Of a stretch of DNA of 13,258 bases, positions 1 to 6,742 are shown piece by piece. Position 1 is the first letter of the stretch. Every line of letters begins with the position of its first letter. Source of the stretch: CAYNWK01 sp964400875 (lineage in GTDB: Bacteria; Chloroflexota; Anaerolineae; Anaerolineales; UBA4823); assembly GCA_964400875.1 (NCBI GenBank), contig CAYNWK010000117.1:1-13258 (forward strand), read 5' to 3'. The position numbers and the translations under genes are program-made. The notes under the pieces were generated by a model. It saw only the letters and a list, made by a program, of their open reading frames with translations. It searched no databases and was not told the origin of the DNA.

Positions 1-613
1 AATGGACCAGCTCGCCGTTCCGGTACCAGATGGCAGTCCACTGCGAACCGTCCAACATCCCGTCATAGCTAAACAGCGCGTACATATGTCCCAGGGGGTT
101 CTCGAAGACCACGCCAGGGTTGAGCGGCTCGTAGGTCTCTTCATCGATCCCATCGGTGAAGACCAGATCGCTGAAGATTGCATCTGGATTAGGTGTCACC
201 ACGCCTTCGAAGCGAGTCTCGATGGCCAGCGGAATGCGCGGCGTGGCGGTGATCGTCGGCGTGTTGGATACGGCCGGGGTCAGTGTGATCGTCGGCGTCA
301 AGGAGACCGTCGGTGTCAGCGTTATGGTCGAAGTCAGCGTTACCGTGGGGGTGAGCGTGATGGTCGGGGTGGGCGGGAAATAGCTGTAGGCAATCGGCTC
401 GGCGAAATTGTTAAGAAAGACGATTAGCAATCCGAGGATGAAGGCAAAGAAAAGCAGGCGCCACCCGCGCACCATCCGGTCGCGTCGCATGCGGAAGAAT
501 TTGAGGTTGCGCGCGTTGCGGATGGCGTTGATCCCCGCCCAAACGCTGAAGAGGATGCCGAGGATAGCCAGGACGATGGCGGCTAGGACTGCGGTGTGGA
601 TATCTAAAGCCAT
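1..613 (-). CDS. Two-helix membrane protein with Thr-Pro repeat stalk (C-terminus beyond window)
   Basis: I do not recognise the family. Reading leftwards from the ATG at 613-611 the frame stays open to the window edge, giving 204 visible residues with the C-terminus missing. Two hydrophobic segments are visible, at about residues 8-30 (beginning AVLAAIVLAILGILF) and 51-70 (LLFFAFILGLLIVFL). A basic, Arg-rich loop lies between them. A low-complexity stalk follows at residues 82-125, made of about seven hexapeptides of the type TPTITL, and then a soluble domain starting RIPLAIETRFEG. Basic residues between the helices suggest that loop is cytoplasmic, which would put the stalk and the final domain outside the cell. 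Such TPT stalks are common on exported Chloroflexota proteins. No Shine-Dalgarno is seen; an extended -10 promoter lies 21 bp upstream, so the leader is very short. The soluble part could bind a ligand or the cell wall, but nothing here shows it. Confidence 0.8.
   Translation of the reverse strand, partial: MALDIHTAVLAAIVLAILGILFSVWAGINAIRNARNLKFFRMRRDRMVRGWRLLFFAFILGLLIVFLNNFAEPIAYSYFPPTPTITLTPTVTLTSTITLTPTVSLTPTITLTPAVSNTPTITATPRIPLAIETRFEGVVTPNPDAIFSDLVFTDGIDEETYEPLNPGVVFENPLGHMYALFSYDGMLDGSQWTAIWYRNGELVH
239..370 (-). repeat. Hexapeptide-encoding tandem repeat (TPTxTx stalk)
   Basis: About seven imperfect 18-bp units inside the membrane-protein gene encode TPTITL, TPTVTL, TSTITL, TPTVSL, TPTITL, TPAVSN and TPTITA. 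Codons vary at third positions, so the peptide is better conserved than the DNA. This favours selection for a stiff, possibly O-glycosylated extracellular spacer over a very recent slippage expansion. Confidence 0.85.
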
Positions 614-633
614 AGGGGTATTTAACCGCAGGG

Positions 634-642
634 ATTATAGCA
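634..642 (-). promoter_or_regulatory. Extended -10 promoter for the TPT-stalk membrane protein
   Basis: Read on the minus strand this is TGC-TATAAT, a perfect -10 hexamer with the TGn extension. No good -35 lies 16-18 bp upstream, which is usual for extended -10 promoters. Transcription would start near 627, leaving a leader of only about 14 nt before the ATG at 613 and little room for a Shine-Dalgarno. Confidence 0.5.
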
Positions 643-664
643 CAGGCGCTCTCAGCAAGATCGT

Positions 665-697
665 GGGTTTTGGACGCTCGGTCCCCTTTCAAAACCC
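665..697 (-). terminator. Terminator-like hairpin after the FAH-family gene
   Basis: An outer 7-bp stem (GGGTTTT with AAAACCC) encloses an inner GGAC/GTCC stem. It sits 9 bp beyond the FAH stop codon and before the next promoter. No clear T-run follows on the minus strand, so it may work with Rho or only stabilise the 3' end. Confidence 0.35.
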
Positions 698-705
698 TCA
701 AGGAC

Positions 706-1476
706 TCATCGCGGCGGCTCGGCTGCGACGCTGTTGCGCAGAGTGCCCAACCCTTCGATCGAAACCTCGACGGTATCCCCGGGTTGGAGCGGGCCTACGC
801 CTGCCGGTGTTCCGGTGAGCAGCAGGTCGCCGGGCTCCAGGGTCATCACCGAGGAGGCGAAGGCGATTAGCTTGCCAACGCTGAAGACCATGTCTCGGGT
901 TGAGGCCATCTGGCGCGCTTCCCCGTTGACGTGGCAGGTGATCAACGCGTCCGCGGGGTTAAAATCGGTCTCAACCCAAGGGCCGATTGGGCAAAACGTA
1001 TCAAACCCCTTGGCGCGCGCCCACTGACCGTCCCGGCGCTGCAAGTCCCGGGCGGAAACGTCGTTGGCGATCGTATAGCCCACCACGTAGTCGAGGGCTT
1101 CCTCTGGGGGTATCCAGCGACCACGCTTTCCGATCACGATGGCCAGTTCAGCCTCGTGTTCGACGCGTTGAGATTGGGGCGGCAGCAGGATCGTCCCACC
1201 GTGCGCCAGCAGGGCGGAAGGCGGCTTTAGGAAGAGCATGGGTACGTCGGGCACTTCTACCTCATGCTCTTTGGCGTGCGCGGCGTAATTTCGCCCCACG
1301 CAGACGATCTTGCCGGGTTGCACCGGGACTTTAAGATGGACGGATTCGAGCGGCAGTTCCAGTTCTTCGCGGCGGAATTCGCCGAACATGCTGCCGTTGA
1401 CCGTTCCGACCTGGTCGTCGAGCGTCCAGCCTAGGCGCGGTTCGTCGTCGTTGATGGAATAGCGGATGAAGCGCAT
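706..1476 (-). CDS. Fumarylacetoacetate hydrolase (FAH) family protein
   Basis: A 256-residue cytoplasmic metal-dependent enzyme of the FAH superfamily, whose members cleave C-C bonds of, decarboxylate or isomerise beta-keto/enol acids. A short N-terminal region (1-52) precedes the FAH catalytic domain (about 54-250). Family signatures are all present: KIVCVGRNYAAHAKE near 56-70; the metal-binding EHEAELAIVIG with E108 and E110; GYTIANDVSARD with D139; KGFDTFCPIGPW with K157; and LLTGTPAGVG near 218-228. Length and motif order match the small FAH enzymes such as 2-hydroxyhepta-2,4-diene-1,7-dioate isomerases, oxaloacetate decarboxylases and diketo-deoxy-sugar-acid hydrolases, so the exact substrate cannot be fixed. 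It lies 45 bp downstream of an RpiR-type regulator on the same strand, so a sugar-acid breakdown role is plausible. The ribosome site is weak (GGA, 8 nt before the ATG). Confidence 0.92.
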   Translation of the reverse strand: MRFIRYSINDDEPRLGWTLDDQVGTVNGSMFGEFRREELELPLESVHLKVPVQPGKIVCVGRNYAAHAKEHEVEVPDVPMLFLKPPSALLAHGGTILLPPQSQRVEHEAELAIVIGKRGRWIPPEEALDYVVGYTIANDVSARDLQRRDGQWARAKGFDTFCPIGPWVETDFNPADALITCHVNGEARQMASTRDMVFSVGKLIAFASSVMTLEPGDLLLTGTPAGVGPLQPGDTVEVSIEGLGTLRNSVAAEPPR

Positions 1477-1521
1477 AACTGTTCCGTTTTATACTGAATA
1501 ATATGGAAGTTGTAGGACGGC

Positions 1522-2358
1522 TTATTCGTTGGCGTGTTGGATGCGCTCGCTGAGCGTTGAGATCGCTTGCTCAGCGCCTGCGAAACGGTCCTCAAAGCGC
1601 CAACGCAGCGCTTGCGCCAGCGAGTATACGATTGCCTCGATGGTGACGATGCCCACGCCTAATGTGGATTGGGCCCGCGCGGCCAGCACTACGTCGGCGG
1701 AGCGCGCCGAGGCCAGCGAAGCAGCGCCCATAATGGCTGCCGTGGGGATGCCTTTATCTTGGGCTTCCTCTAGGGCTCCAGCGATGTAGATCGCCTGCCC
1801 GGATACCTCGATCGCCATCAGCAAGTCCTGTGGGGTGGCGGTATGGACCGTGCGGGCCAGGTCGGCCACGCCGGATCGGGCGATGTAGATCGGGAAACCG
1901 CCTTGCTCCAGGAAGTGCACCAGGTTGTATGCCGCGGCCTGGGCCGGGTTTTCGGCCAGTACCACGATGCGCCGCGCCTCTCCGATCTTCTCCACCAACT
2001 GGGCCATCGCTTCCGTGTCCAGCGAGATGCTGGTCTGGCGCAGCGCCAGGGAAAGCTCCTGCATCGCTGCGTTGACCACCCCGGGAACCGATTCGGAATC
2101 CTGCGCCTCTACCGGGCGCACGAGCAGGTCGTCCATCACTCGTTTGCGGATCTCGCGCTGGAGCTTAGGAAATCCCCCATAGCCCAGATGTTGGGCGAAG
2201 CGCACCACTGTGGCAGCGTCCAGGTCGAGCTCGTGGGCCAGCTCACTCGCAGTCATGAAGGCTGCTTCGACGTAAGAATCGAGCAGGAAGTCGGCCAGCT
2301 TGGAGAAGCTTTTGGACATGTTGGGCCGCTCTTGGCGGATGCGATCTTCGTAGGTCAT
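1522..2358 (-). CDS. MurR/RpiR family transcriptional regulator (HTH + SIS)
   Basis: A 278-residue DNA-binding regulator. The N-terminal HTH_6 domain (about 1-78) contains MTASELAHELDLDAATVVRFAQHLGYGG-type helices at 35-62, the form typical of RpiR proteins. A SIS sugar-isomerase-like effector domain spans about 115-255, with the strand IVVLAENPAQ (131-140) and the loop IEVSGQAIYIAG (183-194). SIS domains in this family bind phosphorylated sugars or amino-sugar acids. It is followed at 45 bp by the FAH gene, suggesting an operon for a sugar-derived acid. The start is supported by AAAAGGAG nine bases before the ATG; an internal Met14 lacks such a site. A perfect 17-bp palindrome in the leader is a good candidate for autoregulation. 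Effector and whether it activates or represses cannot be told from sequence. Confidence 0.92.
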   Translation of the reverse strand: MTYEDRIRQERPNMSKSFSKLADFLLDSYVEAAFMTASELAHELDLDAATVVRFAQHLGYGGFPKLQREIRKRVMDDLLVRPVEAQDSESVPGVVNAAMQELSLALRQTSISLDTEAMAQLVEKIGEARRIVVLAENPAQAAAYNLVHFLEQGGFPIYIARSGVADLARTVHTATPQDLLMAIEVSGQAIYIAGALEEAQDKGIPTAAIMGAASLASARSADVVLAARAQSTLGVGIVTIEAIVYSLAQALRWRFEDRFAGAEQAISTLSERIQHANE

Positions 2359-2396
2359 GGTGGTGCGCTCCTTTTGGGGACGTCAACCAGGGGTGT

Positions 2397-2413
2397 TCGC
2401 ATCGGCGATGCGA
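2397..2413. promoter_or_regulatory. 17-bp perfect palindrome, candidate operator of the RpiR gene
   Basis: TCGCATCG-G-CGATGCGA is a perfect dyad of two 8-bp arms around one base. It lies 39 bp upstream of the regulator's ATG and just downstream of a predicted promoter (start near 2421). RpiR proteins commonly bind dyads of this size, so binding by its own product is likely but inferred. Confidence 0.5.
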
Positions 2414-2427
2414 TCCAATTTGCAGGT

Positions 2428-2457
2428 TTTATCGAGATTGCCAGATTTGTTTGTCTA
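2428..2457 (-). promoter_or_regulatory. Candidate promoter for the RpiR-FAH operon
   Basis: On the minus strand, TAGACA (5/6 to the -35 consensus), an 18-bp spacer, then GATAAA (4/6 to the -10). Start would be near 2421, placing the palindrome at about +8 to +24. A second weaker match, TTGCAA-17-TAAACT at 2461-2489, is an alternative. Confidence 0.35.
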
Positions 2458-2888
2458 GCAAGTTTATCACAATTTGGGATGATTTGCAAATAATATTGCA
2501 GGTAGGATCATGGGGCAATTTTATACCGAAATCTAGGTAATTAGATCCAGAACCTAAAATCGGGTAGTCTTCCCCTCGACAGACTGGTGTAGGCCTTGTT
2601 AGATTGCACTAAATTGTAATAGGTTTCTTCTCAGTTGGCTGAAGTCCGATTGTCGTCGAGGTTCTTGGAAAAGGATAGGATTCTGTATCTTGCCGGCCGT
2701 TGAACAGGCGGCCGGTCAGGTGATTGCGCTCGATATAGGCCGTGCTTCTACCCAGAAGTAAACAAGGAGACAACGCGAAAGCAAGTCGGTACCACCAGAA
2801 AGGGGCACGTCCAGTCTGGGTGAACATACTGATAAAATGATAGAGATGTGGGTTTCCGGTTTGAGGTGATTTCAAAGGAGGGCTGGGA

Positions 2889-4166
2889 ATGCGAATGAAT
2901 CTTTTGGCGTATGTTGTCCTCTTGCTTTGGCTGCGAGCCTGTACCGGGCCTGTTAGCGTTCCGACACTACTTGTGGAAGTTACCACGACTACCGCGGTAC
3001 CCGAAAAAACTGAAACGAAACCACCCGACCCAACCTTAACTTCCACACCCCCTACGAAGCCGTCCCTTCTCGTGCCAACGGCGACCCTTTCCGCCTGGCC
3101 ACCCTTGCGAGAGTCGTCCTGGCTGCAAGCGCCCTGGCCCACGGCGGAATGGAGCCGCTCGTCCCCGGAAGCCCAGGGAATCGATTCCGAAGAGCTGTTT
3201 ACTATCCTCGATTCTCTGAACAACGAAAGTTCATACTTCGACTCCATCCTGTTGATCCGCAACGGTTATCTTGTCCTGGAAGCCTATTGGAGCCCTTACG
3301 ATGCCGGAAGACGACATGTCCTGAATTCCGCCACCAAATCGATCCTTTCTGCCCTGGTCGGGATCACCTACAAGGATGGGCTTTTTCAAGATGTCAAACA
3401 GCCCATTATCGACCTTTTCCTCGATCTTGATTTAACTCGCCTGGAAGATGGAGTGTCCGATATAAGGATCAAAGACGTCCTGACGATGAGCGCCGGCATG
3501 AATTGGTTGGGAATCTCAACTCAAGATATTCTGGAGGGAATACCATTTGCCTCGCCGGGGATCTTTTTTAGATACGAGAACTCTGCCCCTCAATTGATGG
3601 CGAATGCGGTCCAGGAGATGACGGGCATGGACCCCCTCGACTTTGCCAACCAGCGGTTGTTTGCCCCCCTAGGGATCTCAGAAAAGGATGTTGTATGGAA
3701 GACGCGGGGGGTCGGGAATCTTCGCAGTGGCGCCAACGGTCTTGAGTTCCTGCCCGAGGACATGGCTAAAATTGGCTACCTGTATCTAAACGAGGGCATG
3801 TGGGATGGGGAGCAGATCCTGCCAAAAGAATGGGTTGAAAAGTCGACTTTTCCCAATCAATTTGAAATCGACAGCGCTCCTGTACACGGGCCAGCAGATG
3901 GGTACGGCTATTACTGGTGGGTCAATACTGCTGGGGGTTATTTTGCGGCAATGGGATATGGCGGCCAATTGATCGTCGTATTTCCTGGCAAGGACTTGGT
4001 TCTGATTACTACCGGGGACTCCAGGTTGTCATCCGGGAAATTCCAATTCAATGCCCTGACCAATTATATCGTGCCGCTAGAGATGGCCGCTGCACCGCTT
4101 CCGGATAACCCGGCTGCTGAGAAGGCTTTGCAGACTTTGATTGCAGAATTCGGAGGTTCGGGTTGA
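2889..4166 (+). CDS. Secreted/lipid-anchored serine hydrolase, class C beta-lactamase-like
   Basis: A 425-residue exported member of the beta-lactamase/penicillin-binding-protein-like hydrolase family (Pfam Beta-lactamase). A hydrophobic signal (4-17) ends at C18 in the context LRAC, close to a lipobox although Arg at -2 is unusual. A Pro/Thr-rich spacer covers about 20-70. The catalytic domain runs from about 95 to 405. S147-A-T-K150 is the SxxK nucleophile motif, Y229-E-N231 is the YxN motif, and G356-Y-G-G-Q360 stands where HxG/KTG is found in classical enzymes, as is common in esterase-like members. The ATG at 2889 has AAAGGAGG eight bases upstream. The substrate may be an ester, peptide or cell-wall fragment; true beta-lactam resistance is not implied. 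The gene is flanked by long non-coding gaps and appears to stand alone. Confidence 0.9.
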   Translation: MRMNLLAYVVLLLWLRACTGPVSVPTLLVEVTTTTAVPEKTETKPPDPTLTSTPPTKPSLLVPTATLSAWPPLRESSWLQAPWPTAEWSRSSPEAQGIDSEELFTILDSLNNESSYFDSILLIRNGYLVLEAYWSPYDAGRRHVLNSATKSILSALVGITYKDGLFQDVKQPIIDLFLDLDLTRLEDGVSDIRIKDVLTMSAGMNWLGISTQDILEGIPFASPGIFFRYENSAPQLMANAVQEMTGMDPLDFANQRLFAPLGISEKDVVWKTRGVGNLRSGANGLEFLPEDMAKIGYLYLNEGMWDGEQILPKEWVEKSTFPNQFEIDSAPVHGPADGYGYYWWVNTAGGYFAAMGYGGQLIVVFPGKDLVLITTGDSRLSSGKFQFNALTNYIVPLEMAAAPLPDNPAAEKALQTLIAEFGGSG

Positions 4167-4294
4167 CCTTAAACCCCTATTGTTCGAACAGCTGGAAGAG
4201 CAGGATTACGCGTTGGTGGTTCTTCCGTGAATTTCGTGTTGACCAGCACATCGGTAGGCTCACTTTCTAGTGTTGCTAACACAATGAGAGGGGC

Positions 4295-4324
4295 TCGAAC
4301 CTAAGATCTCTACTGGAGTATAAT
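4295..4324 (+). promoter_or_regulatory. Candidate promoter for tRNA-Val
   Basis: A perfect TATAAT at 4319-4324 is preceded, 18 bp upstream, by TCGAAC, a poor -35. Transcription would begin near 4331 and run through the leader hairpin into the tRNA at 4394. The -10 is strong but the -35 is weak, so confidence is limited. Confidence 0.4.
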
Positions 4325-4351
4325 AATCCCAACAAGAATTCATAACTGAAG

Positions 4352-4386
4352 ACCTCTTTTTCTCTGATTTTCAACAGAGAAGAGGT
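4352..4386 (+). other. Leader hairpin directly before tRNA-Val
   Basis: ACCTCTT and CTCTG on the left arm (4352-4358 and 4362-4366, with a 3-nt bulge) pair with CAGAG and AAGAGGT on the right arm (4375-4386) around an 8-nt loop. It ends 7 nt before the tRNA 5' end. It could be a processing signal for the precursor or the end of an upstream transcript, though no T-run follows. Confidence 0.5.
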
Positions 4387-4393
4387 TTATAGC

Positions 4394-4467
4394 GGGCGGA
4401 TAGCTCAGTTGGTTAGAGCGCTTCTCTTACACAGAAGAGGTCGCAGGTTCGAGTCCTGTTCCGCCCA
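4394..4467 (+). tRNA. trnV: tRNA-Val, anticodon TAC
   Basis: A complete 74-nt cloverleaf is visible. The acceptor arms GGGCGGA and TCCGCCC pair at all seven positions, with discriminator A4467. The D stem is GCTC/GAGC. The anticodon stem CTTCT/AGAAG encloses the loop CTTACAC, which gives anticodon TAC and reads GTA (valine) and probably other GTN codons. The variable loop is AGGTC, and the T arm is GCAGG-TTCGAGT-CCTGT. The bases after the discriminator are CCT, so the 3' CCA is not fully encoded and would need to be completed by nucleotidyltransferase. Confidence 0.97.
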
Positions 4468-4652
4468 CCTTATCTCCCTTAATCAGTCGCGAAACATGCA
4501 TTGTAAACGTGCCAGACAGGAGGATAGGCGCAACGAAGTTTGCTTATCACCTAGTTTGGCGAATATAACCCTTGGTAGTATTAAATGACATCAGGTTGAA
4601 TCTCTCGATGCGTGCATTCCTGTAGATCGACTCGAAAATTTGGAGGTGTGCT

Positions 4653-4976
4653 GTGAGTAGTAACTTGGCAGAGGCATGGTTTGATGCATTTCGTAATAAA
4701 GATCTTTCTGAGCTAGAACTCGCAGATGACTTTGTACATACGAGTCCATATGGTGAAATCAGGGGTAAACAAGCTTATCTTGACATGGTCAGGGAAAACT
4801 CCGAAACGTTTTTTAGCCCGGTGATCGAAATCCTCGATGTATTCGAGTGTGGCGATAAATTTGCCGTTCGATATCTGGTTGATAAGAACCCGGCTTGTGA
4901 TTGCATTTATGTTCGCAATGATCGGATTTCGAAAATCTATTCCTACTATCATGTTGGCAAAAAACCGGTTTTCTAA
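4653..4976 (+). CDS. Small SnoaL/NTF2-like protein
   Basis: A 107-residue soluble protein with the pattern of the SnoaL-like/NTF2-like alpha+beta barrel fold. An N-terminal helix (LAEAWFDAFRNKDLSEL, about 5-21) is followed by a short strand and turn ending SPYGEIRGKQAYLDMV (about 31-46), then three to four strands, e.g. FSPVIEILDVFECGDKFAVRYLV near 55-77. The fold hosts small-molecule isomerases, hydrolases and ligand-binding proteins; no specific catalytic set can be named. Translation starts at GTG 4653, six bases after GGAGG at 4642-4646. The coding region is AT-richer than the GlyA-GcvT gene downstream. No neighbour is clearly linked; a weak promoter may exist near 4541-4590. Confidence 0.7.
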   Translation: MSSNLAEAWFDAFRNKDLSELELADDFVHTSPYGEIRGKQAYLDMVRENSETFFSPVIEILDVFECGDKFAVRYLVDKNPACDCIYVRNDRISKIYSYYHVGKKPVF

Positions 4977-5017
4977 CTCGAAAATCAGTCAACCCGCATA
5001 CTCGCGTCAACAAATTA

Positions 5018-5046
5018 TTGACACACATTCATCTGTTGTGTATTAT
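5018..5046 (+). promoter_or_regulatory. Near-consensus sigma-70-type promoter
   Basis: TTGACA (6/6), a 17-bp spacer, then TATTAT (5/6). This is the best promoter on the plus strand of the window. It points to the secreted-protein gene at 5201, with a start near 5053 and a leader of about 148 nt. Confidence 0.75.
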
Positions 5047-5138
5047 CAGTGTAACCTTCATAGTTCGTTGTTTTCTTTATTGAAGGGGGGTGGTTCACGA
5101 AAGCTTGACTGCTCCGTGGTTAAATTAATCGTGTGAAA

Positions 5139-5161
5139 ATCCGAGTTCTTCGATCTCGGAT
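5139..5161 (+). other. Hairpin in the leader of the secreted-protein gene
   Basis: ATCCGAG and CTCGGAT form a perfect 7-bp stem around a 9-nt loop (TTCTTCGAT). It lies 25 bp upstream of the AAAGGAG ribosome site and has no T-run, so it may stabilise or regulate the mRNA rather than terminate it. Confidence 0.4.
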
Positions 5162-5200
5162 AACTCTACCATTGGAAATTCATCACCAAAGGAGTATTTT

Positions 5201-5953
5201 ATGTTTTCACAGCGCAAACGGTTTTTTGCCTTAACAGCCCTGGTTCTCATCAGCCTGGTCATAGGGATTGGTCAAGTTTTTGCAGATAGCCCCTCCTCAT
5301 CAGAACCGGAACCTGCTGTTCCCAACGACAATGTTCGCAGCAGTGAACTCGATCCGGAAGTGCGTGCACTGCAAAACGAAGTACAGGTGACGGATGCGTC
5401 CGTTGACAGCGAAGGTAACCCGACCGATGCCGAACCCTCGACCGCTTTTGTGGAACCTGTAGAAGAAAAGCCGGCCCCTGAAGATGCTCAAGCGACCACC
5501 TTTACCTATTTCAAGCGCTATCCCGGCGTCGCTTTTCAGCCTCGCGATAGCGACACAGGCTATGATTATTTTGGCAATGGGTGCATCAGCCCGAAAGGCA
5601 GTGACTATTTTGTCCTCGATTTACAACTGCCGGCCGGTGCGGAAATCGATTTTGTCCGCCTGTATTATTACGACACATCCTCCGCCAATTCAAGGTTGTA
5701 TTTGACCTGGTATGATGGGCAGGGTGGGTATACAGATGTCGATTATGTAGACTCCGCTGGAACATCAGGCTACGGTACGGCTGGCGTCTTTACGAGCTAC
5801 CTCGTTGACCCAATAAACCAGGCTATCACGTTGGTCTGGCGGCAGAACACCACCGGAAGCTCGATGGCGTTGTGCGGCGCGCGCATCCGCTATCAAGTGA
5901 CCATCGGCACAGCTTTCCTGCCCGTTATTACCAGGGGAGGTGTGAGTGAATGA
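5201..5953 (+). CDS. Secreted beta-rich protein with acidic Pro-rich linker, unknown function
   Basis: A 250-residue exported protein that I cannot place in a named family. A classical signal peptide runs 1-28 (basic RKR, hydrophobic core, VFA cleavage site before D29). Residues 29-99 are acidic, Pro/Ser-rich and probably disordered. Residues 100-245 are Gly/Tyr-rich with alternating strand patterns and resemble a beta-sandwich domain. Only two cysteines occur, C128 (GNGCISPKG) and C225 (ALCGARIRYQ), well placed for a disulfide outside the cell. The end, AFLPVITR, resembles the tail seen on many exported Anaerolineae proteins. Translation starts at ATG 5201, behind AAAGGAG at 5188-5194. A near-consensus promoter upstream and a strong terminator downstream mark a single-gene, probably well-expressed unit. 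Surface or matrix protein is a guess. Confidence 0.8.
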   Translation: MFSQRKRFFALTALVLISLVIGIGQVFADSPSSSEPEPAVPNDNVRSSELDPEVRALQNEVQVTDASVDSEGNPTDAEPSTAFVEPVEEKPAPEDAQATTFTYFKRYPGVAFQPRDSDTGYDYFGNGCISPKGSDYFVLDLQLPAGAEIDFVRLYYYDTSSANSRLYLTWYDGQGGYTDVDYVDSAGTSGYGTAGVFTSYLVDPINQAITLVWRQNTTGSSMALCGARIRYQVTIGTAFLPVITRGGVSE

Positions 5954-6028
5954 CGCAATTTAGAAGAATGGGAATCTCTTTAATATTTCCAACAAATTTT
6001 ACGCTTGGTTCAAACCTGTGAAGTCTAC

Positions 6029-6068
6029 CCTCCCAGAGGACTCTAGTCTCTGGGAGGTTCTTTTCTTT
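6029..6068 (+). terminator. Strong intrinsic terminator after the secreted-protein gene
   Basis: A 10-bp perfect GC-rich stem, CCTCCCAGAG with CTCTGGGAGG, has a 9-nt loop and is followed by TTCTTTTCTTT. This is a textbook Rho-independent terminator, 75 bp after the stop codon. Confidence 0.92.
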
Positions 6069-6127
6069 ACCGCTTAACTAAATAGAGCGTCTGCCAACTG
6101 GTAAAATTCTCTTGGATAAGATCGCTT

Positions 6128-6709
6128 ATGGCTTACACCGACTTCGTCCTCGTTCATAACGTTTGGTTGGTCCTGGGATTGTGGATTCTGGTTTATACCG
6201 GCGATTTCCTTTTGACTCTCCTCGGCGCGACCCTCTATGGCCGCGCAGCCCGGGAGTATATTGTCTATGAAGGCAGCTACGAGCTCACCCCAACGTTCCA
6301 GAAGGACGTCGATGCCTTGCGCTGGATCAACCCTCGTTTTTTAGGTTTTGCCTTGCTTACCAGCGCCTTGATCTACCTGATCTGGTGGCTGGAAGCTCAA
6401 ATCTTGGGCACTACGATCTTTTTCCCTTTAGCGATAGGCGCTTTATTCCTGCGCGAAGCTGCGATCTACATCCGCCACCTGCGCAACATCAGCCTGTTCG
6501 GAAACATAGGCCAGGGGAGTGGAGTCAAAGGCCGGATCGAATACCGGCGATGGTTGGTCTTTAGGAATTCGGCGGTTGAGCTCTTTTCCTTTGCCTTGCT
6601 GTATCTAGTGTTCTATTATTTGGTTAAGAGCTGGTTCTTCTTGGGCGGGACCATCGCCTGCCTGGTGACGGGGGGGCAGCACTATTGGTGGTCCCGGAAG
6701 TTCACCTGA
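6128..6709 (+). CDS. Five-helix integral membrane protein, unknown function
   Basis: A 193-residue hydrophobic protein not recognised by family. Likely membrane segments are at about 11-33 (VWLVLGLWILVYTGDFLLTLL), 71-88, 93-115, 148-166 and 168-183. Between the first two lies a soluble stretch with the charged pattern FQKDVDALRWINPRF. Arg-rich loops (118-146, including RIEYRRW) suggest cytoplasmic sides. The C-terminus is QHYWWSRKFT, aromatic and basic. No good Shine-Dalgarno precedes the ATG; TAAAAT at 6102-6107 could be a -10 with a leader of about 14 nt. It is isolated by the terminator on the left and by a promoter on the right, so it is probably monocistronic. Transport, stress or signalling roles cannot be told apart. 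Confidence 0.75.
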   Translation: MAYTDFVLVHNVWLVLGLWILVYTGDFLLTLLGATLYGRAAREYIVYEGSYELTPTFQKDVDALRWINPRFLGFALLTSALIYLIWWLEAQILGTTIFFPLAIGALFLREAAIYIRHLRNISLFGNIGQGSGVKGRIEYRRWLVFRNSAVELFSFALLYLVFYYLVKSWFFLGGTIACLVTGGQHYWWSRKFT

Positions 6710-6742
6710 ACCACGGCGTCCCCGGATTATGACCAATGTCAC

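Larger units (their letters stand above)
2359..2888. other. 530-bp AT-rich intergenic region between divergent genes
   Basis: The left 100 bp hold the promoter and operator of the RpiR gene. An imperfect dyad (ATCTA/TAGAT arms) occurs at 2531-2546. A GC-rich hairpin, CCGGCCG with CGGCCGG around a 9-nt loop, lies at 2693-2715 and has no T-run. The serine-hydrolase Shine-Dalgarno is at the right end. A minus-strand open frame (2609-2827, 72 codons) is present but lacks a ribosome site and family resemblance. No convincing promoter for the rightward gene was found; TAAAAT at 2833-2838 could be a -10. Confidence 0.5.

Noticed and set aside
239..370. CRISPR-like array
   Set aside because: Units are 18 bp, contiguous and in frame with no spacers; it is a protein repeat.
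2..427. Plus-strand open frame rich in Arg/Gly repeats
   Set aside because: It is the mirror of the TPT-repeat stalk; the minus-strand reading has membrane helices, a promoter and a sensible protein, this one does not.
1843..2493. Plus-strand open frame of 216 codons
   Set aside because: It is antisense to the RpiR regulator and its promoter region, and lacks any domain-like pattern.
2609..2827. Minus-strand 72-codon frame with one hydrophobic stretch
   Set aside because: No ribosome site before the ATG, no recognisable family, and it overlaps the leader of the serine-hydrolase gene. A decayed gene cannot be excluded.
4167..4270. Terminator after the serine hydrolase (GGAAGA...TCTTCC)
   Set aside because: The 6-bp stem has a loop of over 20 nt and no T-run, so it is not convincing.
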